From contig NZ_JNJA01000001.1 in the NCBI RefSeq assembly GCF_000702665.1, forward strand, positions 372,001 through 436,000: a stretch of 64,000 nt of DNA. Direction: 5' to 3'. Made by a program: the position numbers and the translations under genes. This DNA comes from Solidesulfovibrio alcoholivorans DSM 5433 (GTDB taxonomy: Bacteria; Desulfobacterota; Desulfovibrionia; Desulfovibrionales; Desulfovibrionaceae). Positions 46,065 to 54,829 of this stretch are shown piece by piece. Under the pieces are notes generated by a model. The model saw only the letters and a program-made list of their open reading frames with translations, had not been told where the DNA came from and searched no databases. Every line of letters starts with the position of its first letter. The first letter of the stretch is position 1.

Positions 46065-47279
46065 ATGAAGGCCCTTGTCTATCGCAAAAGCGTGCCGCGC
46101 TACCTGGCCTGCGCCCTGGCGGCGCGCGTGGCCCCACGCAGGTTTTTCCCGGCCCTGGCCCCGCTCGGGCTGGCCGAGGTTCCCTTCGACCCGCCCCGGG
46201 GCTGGCTGCCCCTCACGCCGCTTCTGTGCGGCATCTGCGGCTCGGACCTGGGCCTTTTGCGCGGCGCGGAATCCGTGCTGCTCGAACCCTACGCCAGCCT
46301 GCCGTTCATCCTCGGCCACGAGATGGTGGCGACGCTCGACGCCGACGCGCCGGGACTGGGCCTTGCCGCCGGGACGCGCGTCGTGGCGGAGCCGGGGTTG
46401 CCCTGTGCGGTGCGGGGCCTGCCACCCTGCCGGTCCTGCCGCGAAGGGCGCTACAACCGCTGTGAGCGCTTTCTCGACGGCGCGTTGCCGCCGGGCTCGT
46501 TTCTGGGGTTCACCGAACGCGCCGGCGGGGCCATGGCCGGGCGCACGGCCGCCCATCCCTCACGCATCCTGGCCGTGCCCGGGTCCGTCAGCGACGAGGA
46601 CGCGGCGCTCACCGATTCCCTGGCCTCGGCGCTGCAACCCGTGCTCGAACATTTCCCCGCCCCGGACGCGTTGGTGCTGGTCACGGGCGCGGGCATCCTC
46701 GGCCAGCACGTGGTGCGCTGCCTGCGGGCGCTGGGCAGCCCCGCGCGCATCCTCGTCGGGGCCCGGCACAAGGCGCAGGCCGCCCTGGCCAGGGCCGGCG
46801 GGGCCGACGCCGTCGTCGCGGCGAAAAACCGCCGCGAACTGGCCGAGGCCCTGGGGGCGCGCTACGTGCCGACGACCCTCGGCGGCGGCAACATCGAAGG
46901 CGGGGCGGACGTGGTCTTCGACTGCGTCGGGTCCTCGCGCACCTTCGAGGACGGGCTTTTGAGCCTTGCCGCCGGCGGGAAATACGTCATGGTCGGGGCC
47001 GGGGCGCGGCTGAAGGGCGTCGACATCTCGAGCCTGTGGTTCCGCGAGCTGACCGTGGCCGGCTCCTCGGGCTGCGCCATGGCTCCGGACCCGCGCCGGC
47101 CCGGAACCATGGTGCGTACCTATGCGCTGGCCCTGGAGCTGCTCGCCTCGGGCGACTATCCCACCGACGGATTGCTCACCCACCTGTTCCCCCTGGAGAA
47201 ATGGCGCGAGGCCTTTGTCTGCGCATGCGACAAGCGCACGACGGGCAGCGTCAAGGTGGCTTTCGACCTGCGCGGATAG
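46065..47279 (+). CDS. zinc-dependent alcohol dehydrogenase family protein
   Basis: A 404-residue medium-chain dehydrogenase. Catalytic zinc ligands lie in LLCGICGSDL and LGHEMVATLD. A structural zinc lobe is suggested by CAVRGLPPCRSCREGRYNRC. The Rossmann turn is VLVTGAGILGQHV. Start ATG 46065 has GAGGATGG upstream. An N-terminal extension and a 20-residue insertion make it longer than typical. Substrate unknown. Confidence 0.88.
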   Translation: MKALVYRKSVPRYLACALAARVAPRRFFPALAPLGLAEVPFDPPRGWLPLTPLLCGICGSDLGLLRGAESVLLEPYASLPFILGHEMVATLDADAPGLGLAAGTRVVAEPGLPCAVRGLPPCRSCREGRYNRCERFLDGALPPGSFLGFTERAGGAMAGRTAAHPSRILAVPGSVSDEDAALTDSLASALQPVLEHFPAPDALVLVTGAGILGQHVVRCLRALGSPARILVGARHKAQAALARAGGADAVVAAKNRRELAEALGARYVPTTLGGGNIEGGADVVFDCVGSSRTFEDGLLSLAAGGKYVMVGAGARLKGVDISSLWFRELTVAGSSGCAMAPDPRRPGTMVRTYALALELLASGDYPTDGLLTHLFPLEKWREAFVCACDKRTTGSVKVAFDLRG

Positions 47280-47357
47280 CCCGCGACGCCCTGCCGGACG
47301 TTTTCCGCAGGGGCCATGCCGCCTTGACCCTGTGCGGCGGGGGCGGTACGAGCGGCC

Positions 47358-48323
47358 ATGCTCGTTCGTGCCGCATTGGCCCTGGAAAAACGCTACCTCG
47401 CCCTGGTCGCGGGCTGCTGCGCCCTGGCCTTGTTTTCCCCGGGGTTTTTCACTTGGCTCGCGCCCTATATCGCCCCGGCCCTTGGCGTCATCATGTTCGG
47501 CATGGGGCTTTCGCTCACCTTCGCCGATTTCGCCGCCCTGGCCCCCAAGTGGCGGCTGGTGCTCGTCGGCGCGCTGCTGCAATTCACCGTCATGCCCGGC
47601 CTGGCCTGGCTGCTGGCGAATGTCCTCGGCCTGCCGCCCGAGGCCGCGCTCGGCGTGATCCTGGTCGGGGCCTGCCCGGGCGGCACGGCCTCCAACGTCA
47701 TCACCTATCTGGCCGGCGGCAACCTCGCCCTATCCGTGACCCTCACGCTCGCAACGACCATGGCCGCGCCCCTGGTGACGCCGGGCCTGACCGCGCTGCT
47801 CGGCGGGTCCGTCGTCGATGTGGACGGCCCCGCCATGATCGTTTCGGTCTTCTGGATCGTGGTCTTCCCGGTGCTGGACGGGCTCATTTTGCGCCGCCTG
47901 CTGCGCCGCCGCCTGGAACCGGTGCTCGCGGTCTTTCCGGCGGTGTCCATGGTGACCATCGCCCTGGTCATCGCCTGCGTGGTCGGGCTCAACCGCGACA
48001 CGGTGCTCGCCTTTCCCGGCCTGGTCATCGCGGCGGTCGTCTTGCACAACTGCGGCGGCTTCGCCCTGGGCTACCTGGGCGCGGCCCTTTTTTCCGCCGA
48101 CCGCGCCGACCGCATCGCCATCGCCGTGGAGGTGGGCATGCAGAATTCCGGCCTGGCCGTGGCCCTGGCCAAGCTCCACTTCACCCCGGCCGCGGCCCTG
48201 CCGGGCGCGCTGTTCAGCCTCGAGCAGAACCTGGCCGGCGTGCTCTGGGCGCGCTGGCTGGCACGGCGGCGCGACGGCTGCAACGGCGCGCGGACAAACG
48301 CGGCCCGTTCGTCGCCTCTTTGA
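47358..48323 (+). CDS. bile acid:sodium symporter (BASS)-family transporter
   Basis: A 321-residue membrane protein with nine or ten hydrophobic helices. Family blocks are [41 protein letters not shown] and [18 protein letters not shown]. Bacterial members carry organic anions such as pantoate or keto acids with sodium. The last 20 residues are hydrophilic and Arg-rich. It follows the dehydrogenase by 78 nt. Confidence 0.93.
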   Translation: MLVRAALALEKRYLALVAGCCALALFSPGFFTWLAPYIAPALGVIMFGMGLSLTFADFAALAPKWRLVLVGALLQFTVMPGLAWLLANVLGLPPEAALGVILVGACPGGTASNVITYLAGGNLALSVTLTLATTMAAPLVTPGLTALLGGSVVDVDGPAMIVSVFWIVVFPVLDGLILRRLLRRRLEPVLAVFPAVSMVTIALVIACVVGLNRDTVLAFPGLVIAAVVLHNCGGFALGYLGAALFSADRADRIAIAVEVGMQNSGLAVALAKLHFTPAAALPGALFSLEQNLAGVLWARWLARRRDGCNGARTNAARSSPL

Positions 48324-48441
48324 CGCCCGATCGCGCCGGTGTGCGCGCAGGATGCATCCGTCGCCGGCGGATTTCGGTTGTCGCCGCAAGCGATTTGGCG
48401 CTATCGTCGTCCTACTGTTGCAGCCAAAGGAGGCCCGCATC

Positions 48442-49494
48442 ATGATCGACAAGATTGCCGGGTATCTCGGCGAGGAAGCCGAATTCCTGCTTTCCCACGA
48501 ATGCAAGACCATAGCCAAGGAGCAATTGCACCTGCCCGGCCCGGGCTACATCGACGACATCTTCGTCCAGTCCGACCGGCCCGTGCCCGTGGTGCGCGCC
48601 CTGGCCGCCATGCTCGGCCACGGCCGCCTGGGCGGCACCGGCTACATGTCCATCCTGCCCGTGGACCAGGGCGTGGAGCACTCGGGCGCGGCCTCGTTCG
48701 CGCCCAATCCCCTCTATTTCGACCCGGAGAACATCGTGAAGCTGGCCATCGAGGCCGGCTGCAACGCCGTGTGCTCGACGCTCGGCGTGCTCGGGTCCGT
48801 GGCCCGCAAGTACGCCCACAAAATTCCCTTCCTGCTCAAGATCAACCACAACGAGCTGCTTTCCCTGCCGGCCATCCACGACCAGACGCTGTTCGCCTCG
48901 GTGGACCAGGCCTTCGACATGGGCGCGCTGGCCGTGGGCGCCACGGTCTATTTCGGCTCGCCGGAAAGCCGCCGCCAGATCCAGGAAGTCTCCGAGGCCT
49001 TCGCCCGGGCCCACGAGCTCGGCATGGCTTGCGTGTTGTGGGCCTACCTGCGCAATCCCGCCTTCGTGAAGGGCGGGGTGGACTACCACACGTCGGCCGA
49101 CCTCACCGGCCAGGCCAACCACCTGGCCGCCACCATCGGGGCCGATGTGGTCAAGCAGAAGCAGGCCACCAACAACGGCGGCTACACGGCCGTCGGCTTC
49201 GGCAAGACCGACAAGCGCGTCTACAGCGAACTGACCACCGACCACCCCATCGACCTGGCCCGCTACCAGGTGGCCAACTGCTACATGGGCCGCATCGGGC
49301 TGATCAATTCCGGCGGCGCGTCGGGCGCGTCGGACTTCCCCGACGCGGTCAGGACCGCGGTCATCAACAAGCGCGCCGGCGGCATGGGCATGATTTCCGG
49401 GCGCAAGGCCTTCCAGCGTCCCATGGCCGAGGGCGTCGAGCTCTTAAACGCCATCCAGGACGTCTACCTGTGCAAGGACGTGACCGTGGCCTAG
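48442..49494 (+). CDS. fbaB: class I fructose-bisphosphate aldolase (FbaB/DhnA type)
   Basis: A 350-residue enzyme, identical in length to E. coli FbaB and closely similar throughout ([31 protein letters not shown] in part, [32 protein letters not shown] with the Schiff-base Lys, [14 protein letters not shown]). Works in glycolysis or gluconeogenesis. AAAGGAGG precedes the ATG. Followed by a terminator hairpin. Confidence 0.97.
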   Translation: MIDKIAGYLGEEAEFLLSHECKTIAKEQLHLPGPGYIDDIFVQSDRPVPVVRALAAMLGHGRLGGTGYMSILPVDQGVEHSGAASFAPNPLYFDPENIVKLAIEAGCNAVCSTLGVLGSVARKYAHKIPFLLKINHNELLSLPAIHDQTLFASVDQAFDMGALAVGATVYFGSPESRRQIQEVSEAFARAHELGMACVLWAYLRNPAFVKGGVDYHTSADLTGQANHLAATIGADVVKQKQATNNGGYTAVGFGKTDKRVYSELTTDHPIDLARYQVANCYMGRIGLINSGGASGASDFPDAVRTAVINKRAGGMGMISGRKAFQRPMAEGVELLNAIQDVYLCKDVTVA

Positions 49495-49512
49495 GCGGCC
49501 GGCGCTTTCCAC

Positions 49513-49536
49513 GGGGCGGACGGTTTCGTCCGCCCC
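49513..49536 (+). terminator. terminator hairpin after fbaB
   Basis: GGGGCGGACG and CGTCCGCCCC form a perfect 10-bp stem with GTTT loop, 18 nt after the stop; a weak T-containing tract follows. Confidence 0.7.
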
Positions 49537-49628
49537 GCTTCGATATTGTAACCCCCTCCATCCCCCCGGCGACCAACCGCGTACAAACGGACGGCGCAGG
49601 CCGCCCACGTATTCGGGAGGTCGTTTTC

Positions 49629-50129
49629 ATGAAGAAATTGTGTTACGGCTTGCTGACCCTGGTCAGCCTGGTCGGTTCCGCCTATGCCGTGGCCGCGGGC
49701 CCCGGCCCCGGCGGTCCCGGCGGCCCGGGGCCCGAAGGCATGCTCGACAGGTTGCTTGCGCTCAAGCTGAGCGACGCGCAAAAGCATGACGTGGCCGTGA
49801 TCCTCAAGGAGAACCGGCCGGCCTTCGAGGCCGCGGGCAGGGCCATGCACGAAGCGTTCGACGGCATGCGCGACGCGATGTGCAAGGAGCCGGGCAACGA
49901 GCAGCTCGTGCGTCAGGCAAGCCGCAAGATCGGGGCCGCCGGCGAGGAATTGGCCGTGTTGCGGGCCAAGGTCGAGGGCAAGGTGCTCGCCGTGCTCACG
50001 CCCGAGCAACGTAAAGAGTGGGCCGAGGGCTGCATGCCGCCGCCCCCGCCGAAGAACAAGGAGCGATTTCATGCCGGCCACGAGCTGGTCAATGAGTGGA
50101 TCGACGCTCACGCCGGCGCGGGCAAGTAA
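49629..50129 (+). CDS. secreted Spy/CpxP-like (heavy-metal sensor fold) protein
   Basis: A 166-residue periplasmic protein: signal peptide (1-22), a Gly/Pro-rich segment, then the helical hairpin fold with two LTxxQ-type motifs (LKLSDAQKHDV and VLTPEQRKEWAEG), the mark of Spy/CpxP/ZraP/CnrX proteins. These bind metals or act as periplasmic chaperones. GGGAGG lies upstream of the ATG. The sigma factor gene starts 13 nt later, so it is likely part of its regulon and sensing circuit. Confidence 0.88.
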   Translation: MKKLCYGLLTLVSLVGSAYAVAAGPGPGGPGGPGPEGMLDRLLALKLSDAQKHDVAVILKENRPAFEAAGRAMHEAFDGMRDAMCKEPGNEQLVRQASRKIGAAGEELAVLRAKVEGKVLAVLTPEQRKEWAEGCMPPPPPKNKERFHAGHELVNEWIDAHAGAGK

Positions 50130-50142
50130 GCTCCGGAGCGTT

Positions 50143-50733
50143 ATGGCCGAAACGGTGGTGGACATGGAGGACGCCCGGGTCCTCGGACAGATCCGGGCGG
50201 GCGACGTGGACGCCTACGCCAGGCTCATGACGAAGTACCAGGGGCGCGTGGCCGGGATCGTTTCCGGGCACGCGCCCCGGGAACGGGTGACGGAGCTCAC
50301 GCACGAGGTGTTCGTACGGGCCTACCGGTCCCTTGCCGGCTACCGCGGGGACAGCCCCTTCGGCCACTGGCTGGCCAAGGTGGCGGTGCGCGCCTGCCAC
50401 GATTTCTGGCGGGCGGAATACCGCCGCAGGGAGCGGCCGGAGAGCGAGTTGTCCGACGAATGCCGGGCCTTCGTCGAAGAGGCGGCGGCCCTGGAGACGA
50501 GCGAGGCTGCCGAGGAAACGGTGTCGCGGCGGGAGGCCAGGGAATTGCTGGCCTGGGCCATGGATCGGCTCTCGCCCACGGACCGCATGGTGGTCACGCT
50601 CACGCACCTCGAGGAGCGCCCCGTGGCCGAGGCTGCGGAACTGCTGGGGCTAAGCGTCCCCAACGTCAAGGTCCGGGCGTTCCGGGCGCGCAAAAAGCTG
50701 CGCGAACTGCTCGCGAACGTCATTGGCACGTAA
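50143..50733 (+). CDS. ECF-type RNA polymerase sigma factor
   Basis: A 196-residue sigma-70-family factor with region 2 (about 15-85, ARLMTKYQGRVAGIVSGH ... LTHEVFVRAYRSLAGYRGDSPFGHWL) and region 4 (about 130-185, LSPTDRMVVTLTHLEERPVAEAAELLGLSVPNVKVR in part). It lacks regions 1 and 3, as ECF factors do. CGGAGCG precedes the ATG. The neighbours suggest control by a membrane anti-sigma factor and a periplasmic sensor. Confidence 0.95.
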   Translation: MAETVVDMEDARVLGQIRAGDVDAYARLMTKYQGRVAGIVSGHAPRERVTELTHEVFVRAYRSLAGYRGDSPFGHWLAKVAVRACHDFWRAEYRRRERPESELSDECRAFVEEAAALETSEAAEETVSRREARELLAWAMDRLSPTDRMVVTLTHLEERPVAEAAELLGLSVPNVKVRAFRARKKLRELLANVIGT

Positions 50734-50743
50734 GGAGGACTCC

Positions 50744-51052
50744 ATGGACGGAAACGAATCGCAACGCATGGATCGGCTCGAGGCCGTGCTGCGTGCGGCC
50801 CATGCCGGGCGCGAGACCCCGCCTGTCGATCCCGCCATGGCCGCCTCGGTGCTGGCCGCCATCAAGGCCGAACCGGCCGAAGAACCGGCCGCCACGGGCA
50901 TCCTGTGGCGCATGGCCGCCGGAGCCGGCTTCGTGGCCGTGGCCACGGTGCTCTTGGCGCTGTTCTGGGGCTCCGGCCTGGAAGAGGAAATCGGGCGGAT
51001 GCTCTTTTACGACCCCAACGGCCAGGTCCTGGTCTCCATGCTCGGCGTGTAG
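50744..51052 (+). CDS. small single-pass membrane protein, probable anti-sigma factor
   Basis: A 102-residue protein: soluble N terminus (1-50) with helical amphipathic residues, one membrane helix (about 58-76) and a short periplasmic tail. Size and place match CnrY/NccY-type anti-sigma factors, which lack a recognisable zinc motif. TAAGGAGG overlaps the sigma stop, so the two are co-translated. Function inferred from context only. Confidence 0.72.
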   Translation: MDGNESQRMDRLEAVLRAAHAGRETPPVDPAMAASVLAAIKAEPAEEPAATGILWRMAAGAGFVAVATVLLALFWGSGLEEEIGRMLFYDPNGQVLVSMLGV

Positions 51053-51061
51053 GGCGACGGC

Positions 51062-51715
51062 ATGCGTTCCACGACGACAAAGGTTCTGGCCGGCTTCCTG
51101 CTGTTCGCCTCGGGCGCGGTGACGGGCTATTTCGGCTCCCGCCTGCTGGCCGAGCGGAGCAGGTTCGCGCTGTTTCACGGTGACCCGCAACACTTTTCCG
51201 AAATGGTCGTGCGCCGCATGTCCGATGATCTGGATCTCACCGCGGAGCAGCAGGAGAAACTGCGGCCGATCGTGCTCAATACCGGCGACGAACTGGCCAA
51301 GATCCGGCGCGAACAGGAACCCAAGGTCCGTGAGACCATCGACAAGAGCATCGAGGCCACCAAGGCCATCCTGACCCCGGGGCAGCGCGAGAAGTTCACC
51401 GCGTTCATGGAGCGTCTGGAAAAACGTCGCAAGGCCATGGAACGCTTCGGCCCGCCCCCCGGAGAGCCGGGCATGGGGCCTCCTCCGGGGCCGCCGCCCG
51501 GCGAGGACGGATTCCCGCCGCCCCATGGTTTCGGCGACGGCCCGCCGCCTCCCCCGCCCGGCAGGAGGCCACTCCCGGACTTCGAGGGTTTCTCGCCGCC
51601 ACCGCCGCCGCGACAGCCGCAGCCCCAAGGCAAGGCGACCCCTGATGCGGCTCCGGCGCCGGACAAGGGCAACGTTGCGCCCCAAGCTCAGGAAAAGAGC
51701 CTGGCCAATCCGTAA
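51062..51715 (+). CDS. membrane-anchored Spy/CnrX-like periplasmic sensor
   Basis: A 217-residue protein: N-terminal membrane anchor (8-28), a helical hairpin domain (about 40-135) with LDLTAEQQEKLRPIV and ILTPGQREKFTAFM, and a long Pro/Gly-rich tail (about 140-217) of low complexity. CnrX is an anchored protein of this fold that senses Ni/Co and releases its sigma factor. It starts 9 nt after the small membrane protein. The tail is unusual for CnrX. Confidence 0.85.
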   Translation: MRSTTTKVLAGFLLFASGAVTGYFGSRLLAERSRFALFHGDPQHFSEMVVRRMSDDLDLTAEQQEKLRPIVLNTGDELAKIRREQEPKVRETIDKSIEATKAILTPGQREKFTAFMERLEKRRKAMERFGPPPGEPGMGPPPGPPPGEDGFPPPHGFGDGPPPPPPGRRPLPDFEGFSPPPPPRQPQPQGKATPDAAPAPDKGNVAPQAQEKSLANP

Positions 51716-51763
51716 GCCATTCCCCTCTGCCGCGAAATCTGGCAATACTGACGGCAAATCCAG

Positions 51764-51791
51764 CGGGCCGCCCTACGCAAGGGGCGGCCCG
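51764..51791 (+). terminator. hairpin between the sigma-factor operon and sod
   Basis: CGGGCCGCCC / GGGCGGCCCG, a 10-bp perfect stem with an 8-nt loop, 48 nt after the stop codon of the sensor gene. Marks the end of the sigma operon; the superoxide dismutase probably has its own promoter. Confidence 0.6.
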
Positions 51792-51844
51792 TCGCAACCC
51801 AAGGGTACGCGCCACGTCACGGGGCCGTGCCGAGGAGGAACGTC

Positions 51845-52552
51845 ATGCCAGTCTCTCGCGCCGCATCCTTTTCTCGTCGCGATATCCTTCGTCTTTCCGC
51901 CGCCGCCGGGCTCATGGTCCTGGCCGGAGGCCTGATCCGGCCGGACGCCGCCTGGGCCGAGGCCTATACGGCCCCGCCCCTGCCGTACCCCGAAAACGCC
52001 CTGGAGCCCGTCATCTCCGCCCGCACCGTGAGCTTCCATTACGGCAAGCACACCATGGGCTACTTCGCCAACGCCAACAAACTCGTGGCCGCAAGCCCCC
52101 TCGCCGGCAAGTCCCTGGAAGAGGTCTTCCTGGCCGCCGGCAAAGACCCCAAACTGACGGGCATCTTCAACAACACGGCCCAGGCCTGGAACCACGTCTT
52201 CTACTGGAACGGCCTGAATCCCAAAGGCGGCGCGCCCGCAGGCAAGCTCGCCAAGGCCATCGACGCGTCCTTCGGCAGCCTCGACGGCTGCAAAAAGGCC
52301 CTCTCCGAAGCCGCGGTCAGCCAGTTCGGCAGCGGTTGGGCCTGGCTCGTCGCAGACAACGACGGCAAGCTGCAAGTGGTCAAGACCGGCAACGCCGGCA
52401 ACCCGCTCCAGGAAGGCCTCAAGCCCCTGTGGGTCATCGACGTCTGGGAACACGCCTACTACCTGGACTACCAGAACCGCCGCGCCGATTACGTGGCCGG
52501 CGTCCTGGACAAACTCGTCAACTGGGACTTCGCGGCCAAGAACCTGGGATAG
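51845..52552 (+). CDS. sodB: Tat-exported iron superoxide dismutase
   Basis: A 235-residue Fe-SOD with a twin-arginine signal (SFSRRDILRLSAAAGLMVLAGG) in residues 8-30. Metal ligands match E. coli SodB: His in SFHYGKHT, His in AWNHVFYWN, Asp and His in DVWEHAYYLDY. Gln in NNTAQAWNH favours iron. The second His of the usual GKHH is Thr. Export puts it in the periplasm, where it protects against superoxide on oxygen exposure. GAGGA precedes the ATG at 51845. Confidence 0.95.
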   Translation: MPVSRAASFSRRDILRLSAAAGLMVLAGGLIRPDAAWAEAYTAPPLPYPENALEPVISARTVSFHYGKHTMGYFANANKLVAASPLAGKSLEEVFLAAGKDPKLTGIFNNTAQAWNHVFYWNGLNPKGGAPAGKLAKAIDASFGSLDGCKKALSEAAVSQFGSGWAWLVADNDGKLQVVKTGNAGNPLQEGLKPLWVIDVWEHAYYLDYQNRRADYVAGVLDKLVNWDFAAKNLG

Positions 52553-52604
52553 GTGAGAGAAAGGCCGGGGAGAGAGGATGAGGATGAAGGAGATGAAGAG
52601 GAAG

Positions 52605-52645
52605 ATGCCTCCGGCGGCCAGGAGGGGATGATCCCCTCCTGGACC
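52605..52645 (+). repeat. family I 3'-end module after sodB
   Basis: ATGCCTCCGGCGGCC, then the palindrome CAGGAGGGGATGATCCCCTC (continued to 52642) and GGACC at 52641-52645, preceded by a GA-rich tract that begins right after the sodB stop codon. Confidence 0.75.
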
Positions 52646-52988
52646 TCCCCGACGGGGGATGGGTAAGCGGGTGGAGGCGTGGTCGGCGGGCGGTGCGTCG
52701 GGGTCTGTGGTCGCGGAAATGGGCCGGCCCCGCAGGCCGCAAAGCCGGCCAGCACGGCCGCCCCATTTCCGCGACCACGGGCGCCAGCGGCGAAGCGCCG
52801 CATTTTAAGAGATTAGGTCAGTAAAATTCCTTCAAATTCGCCCCGCAGGGGCGACGGGCCTGCGAGGCCGGAATTTGGCCGGCGAGCCTTTCGCGCAGCG
52901 ACGGCATCGCCGGCCAAATTCCGGCCTCGCCGACGCACTCCCGCGAACGACCACGCCTCCACACGCTCCCAGCCTCCCCCGCTCAGGG

Positions 52989-53027
52989 GGTCCGGGGGGG
53001 ATGATCCCCCCCGGCCGCCGGAGGCAT
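52989..53027 (-). repeat. family I 3'-end module after the 53066 gene
   Basis: Leftward orientation: GATGCCTCCGGCGGCC, G/C palindrome around ATCAT, GGACC. A purine-rich tract fills the 38 nt between it and the stop codon at 53066. Confidence 0.75.
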
Positions 53028-53065
53028 CTTCCTCTCAATCTCTATCTCTATTTCTCTACCATTCT

Positions 53066-53863
53066 CTAGGCTTGGGGGATCAGGCGGCTGACGATGTTGC
53101 CGAGGGAGGCGGTGCCATCGCCCACGATGAGGGCGGAAGCGTCGTCCGCGGCGCAGCGCACCACTGCGGCGGTGGCCAGGGGCAGGCCGGATTCGTCGGC
53201 CACGGCGACGGTCGCGCCGGGGGAGAGGCCGTGTTCGGTGCCGAGGCCGAAGGAGATGAGCAGGCCTTCGGGGGTTTTCTTGGTCATGTAGACCACGGCC
53301 TTGCCTTGTTTGCGCCACACGGCTTCCAGGGCGCGCGAGGCCAGGTAGACGCAGATGCCGGCCAGGATGGCGACGGCGAGGCAGTAGGCGGCGGCGGCCA
53401 GGGGGGTGATGCCGAACACGCGGCGGATGTAGGAATTGGAGGCGGCGTCCAGGGAGGCCTGGTCCGGGAAGACGCGGATGACGAAGGCCTGGACCGGGGC
53501 GGCGGCGTCGGCCTTGGGGTCGCGCAGGACGATGGTCGCGGCGCCGGGTTTGGCGTCGGGCGCGGCCTTGACTTCGGCCTGCCACATGCGGTTGCCGAAC
53601 CAGAAGCCTTGCGTCTGCGTGGTCATGGTCAGGGTGACGCCGGGGTGGTCGATGCGCACGTCCAGGGCGGAGGTGTCGGTGGCGTCCGGGGGCAGGGGGC
53701 CGGAGAGGTGCTCGGTATTGCCGGGCAGAATGGAGAAGGCGTTGGGTCCCGTGCGAAAGCTGTTGAGGAAGCTGTCGGCCAGTCCCAGGGCGGCGCACAG
53801 GCAGCACAGCGCCGCCAGCCAGCCGCACGCGCCGCGCAGGCGCAACAGCCGTTTTTCGGTCAC
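53066..53863 (-). CDS. two-helix membrane protein, unknown function
   Basis: A 265-residue protein with membrane helices near 12-34 and 140-165 flanking a periplasmic beta-rich domain, and a cytosolic C-terminal domain of about 95 residues. The inner motif GNRMWQAEV and the C-terminal small beta barrel (SPGATVAVADESGLPLATA) are not recognised. The GTG start overlaps the stop of the preceding gene (GTGA), showing translational coupling. Last gene of the UspA operon direction. Confidence 0.72.
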   Translation of the reverse strand: MTEKRLLRLRGACGWLAALCCLCAALGLADSFLNSFRTGPNAFSILPGNTEHLSGPLPPDATDTSALDVRIDHPGVTLTMTTQTQGFWFGNRMWQAEVKAAPDAKPGAATIVLRDPKADAAAPVQAFVIRVFPDQASLDAASNSYIRRVFGITPLAAAAYCLAVAILAGICVYLASRALEAVWRKQGKAVVYMTKKTPEGLLISFGLGTEHGLSPGATVAVADESGLPLATAAVVRCAADDASALIVGDGTASLGNIVSRLIPQA

Positions 53864-54120
53864 GCGCCGGCTCCGCTGGCGGAGGTGTCGTCGTGGCGGT
53901 TCCGCAGGCGGCGGATGGCGTAGATGCCGGCGATCAGGGTCGGGATGCACATGGAGAAAAATGCCTTCATGAATACGGGGGTGAAATCGTCGGGATATTT
54001 CGATGCCATGTAGACGGAAAGAGTGACTTCGGCAAGCACGGCCACGTCCATGAGGATGACGGCCAGGCGTTGGCGGCTGTTGAGTTCCGGGGCCGGCGAG
54101 GCGGAGCGGTCGAAGAGCAT
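53860..54120 (-). CDS. small two-helix membrane protein
   Basis: An 86-residue protein with membrane segments near 18-40 and 48-68 and a polar C terminus. No family recognised. It is coupled to the next gene by a 4-nt overlap and lies 74 nt after the DUF4881 lipoprotein gene. Confidence 0.7.
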   Translation of the reverse strand: MLFDRSASPAPELNSRQRLAVILMDVAVLAEVTLSVYMASKYPDDFTPVFMKAFFSMCIPTLIAGIYAIRRLRNRHDDTSASGAGA

Positions 54121-54194
54121 GGCGTCCTCCTGTGGGGTTATATGCCGCCCCGGCCCGCGGGCGGCGGGCCGGAGCGGCAGGGCGGGGTGTGGGG

Positions 54195-54800
54195 TTACTT
54201 CTTGAAGATGTTCGTCGTGGTGACGTTCATCACGCGCAGGGCCTTGCCGTCTTCCTTGAAGTAGACGCGCACGATATCGCCGGCGTTCCAGGCCGAGGCC
54301 GGCAGGCTCATGTACTGGTCGGGCGGGATGAAGGTGACGAGCATCTTCTGCGCGCCGGAGTAGATGGTGACGGTCTTCTTGTCCTTGTCCACGGCGGGGA
54401 AGGGCTTGGCCTTGCCGCTGGCTTCGTCGAAGACCAGGGGATGCTTGGAATCGATGCCTTGCTGCTTGTCCACGATCTGGATGGCGATGGTTTCAAAGCT
54501 CTTCTTCTGCGGATCGTAGAGCACGATCTGGGACTTTTCCGTATCGAGCTTCATGCGCAGGCCCGGCTTGGGATCCTGGCCCATGTCCATGGGGTTGGTC
54601 GGGTAGGTGAAGGTCAGGGCCGGCAGCTTGAAGTCGCCCTTGGCCGGGTCCGTGGACATGTTGGGGATCATGGTCAGGGTCTTCTTCTCCGTGTCGATGG
54701 CCACGGTGCGGCCCTGGTCCACTTTGCCGTAATCCACGCAGCCGGCCAGGAGGAGCACGGGCAGGGCGGCCAGCAGGATTTTGCGGTACATCGAGGGCAT
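54195..54800 (-). CDS. DUF4881-type lipoprotein
   Basis: A 201-residue lipoprotein with lipobox LLAGC (Cys21) and a beta-rich mature domain (TLTMIPNMSTDPAKGDF, ALTFTYPTNPMDMGQDPKP). It matches, from memory, the DUF4881 family largely confined to Desulfovibrio relatives. AAGGAGA precedes the ATG. It follows the TauE/SafE gene by 29 nt and may be an accessory to that transporter. Confidence 0.8.
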   Translation of the reverse strand: MPSMYRKILLAALPVLLLAGCVDYGKVDQGRTVAIDTEKKTLTMIPNMSTDPAKGDFKLPALTFTYPTNPMDMGQDPKPGLRMKLDTEKSQIVLYDPQKKSFETIAIQIVDKQQGIDSKHPLVFDEASGKAKPFPAVDKDKKTVTIYSGAQKMLVTFIPPDQYMSLPASAWNAGDIVRVYFKEDGKALRVMNVTTTNIFKK

Positions 54801-54829
54801 GGCGTTCTCCTTCTCTTTTTTGTTGTCGC

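Larger units (their letters stand above)
52603..53030. repeat. about 425-bp nested inverted repeat
   Basis: Outer arms of about 80 nt are inverted copies: AAGATGCCTCCGGCGGCC at the left is mirrored at 53013-53030, and GTGGAGGCGTGGTCG (52671-52685) is mirrored at 52948-52962. Each arm holds its own GC palindrome. Inside lie two perfect hairpins: 17-bp arms GTGGTCGCGGAAATGGG (52707-52723 with 52762-52778) and 24-bp arms (52862-52885 with 52907-52930). The structure could cruciform or encode a highly structured RNA. Confidence 0.85.
52553..53065. other. 513-nt gene-free region with nested inverted repeats
   Basis: Between convergent sodB and a membrane protein gene. It contains two purine-rich tracts, two family I modules in opposite orientation, and two long hairpins (all listed separately). 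No credible coding frame was seen. Confidence 0.8.

Noticed and set aside
52553-53065. CRISPR array or IS remnant in the repeat-rich gap
   Set aside because: Repeats are inverted, not regularly spaced direct repeats, and no transposase fragment or cas gene is present.
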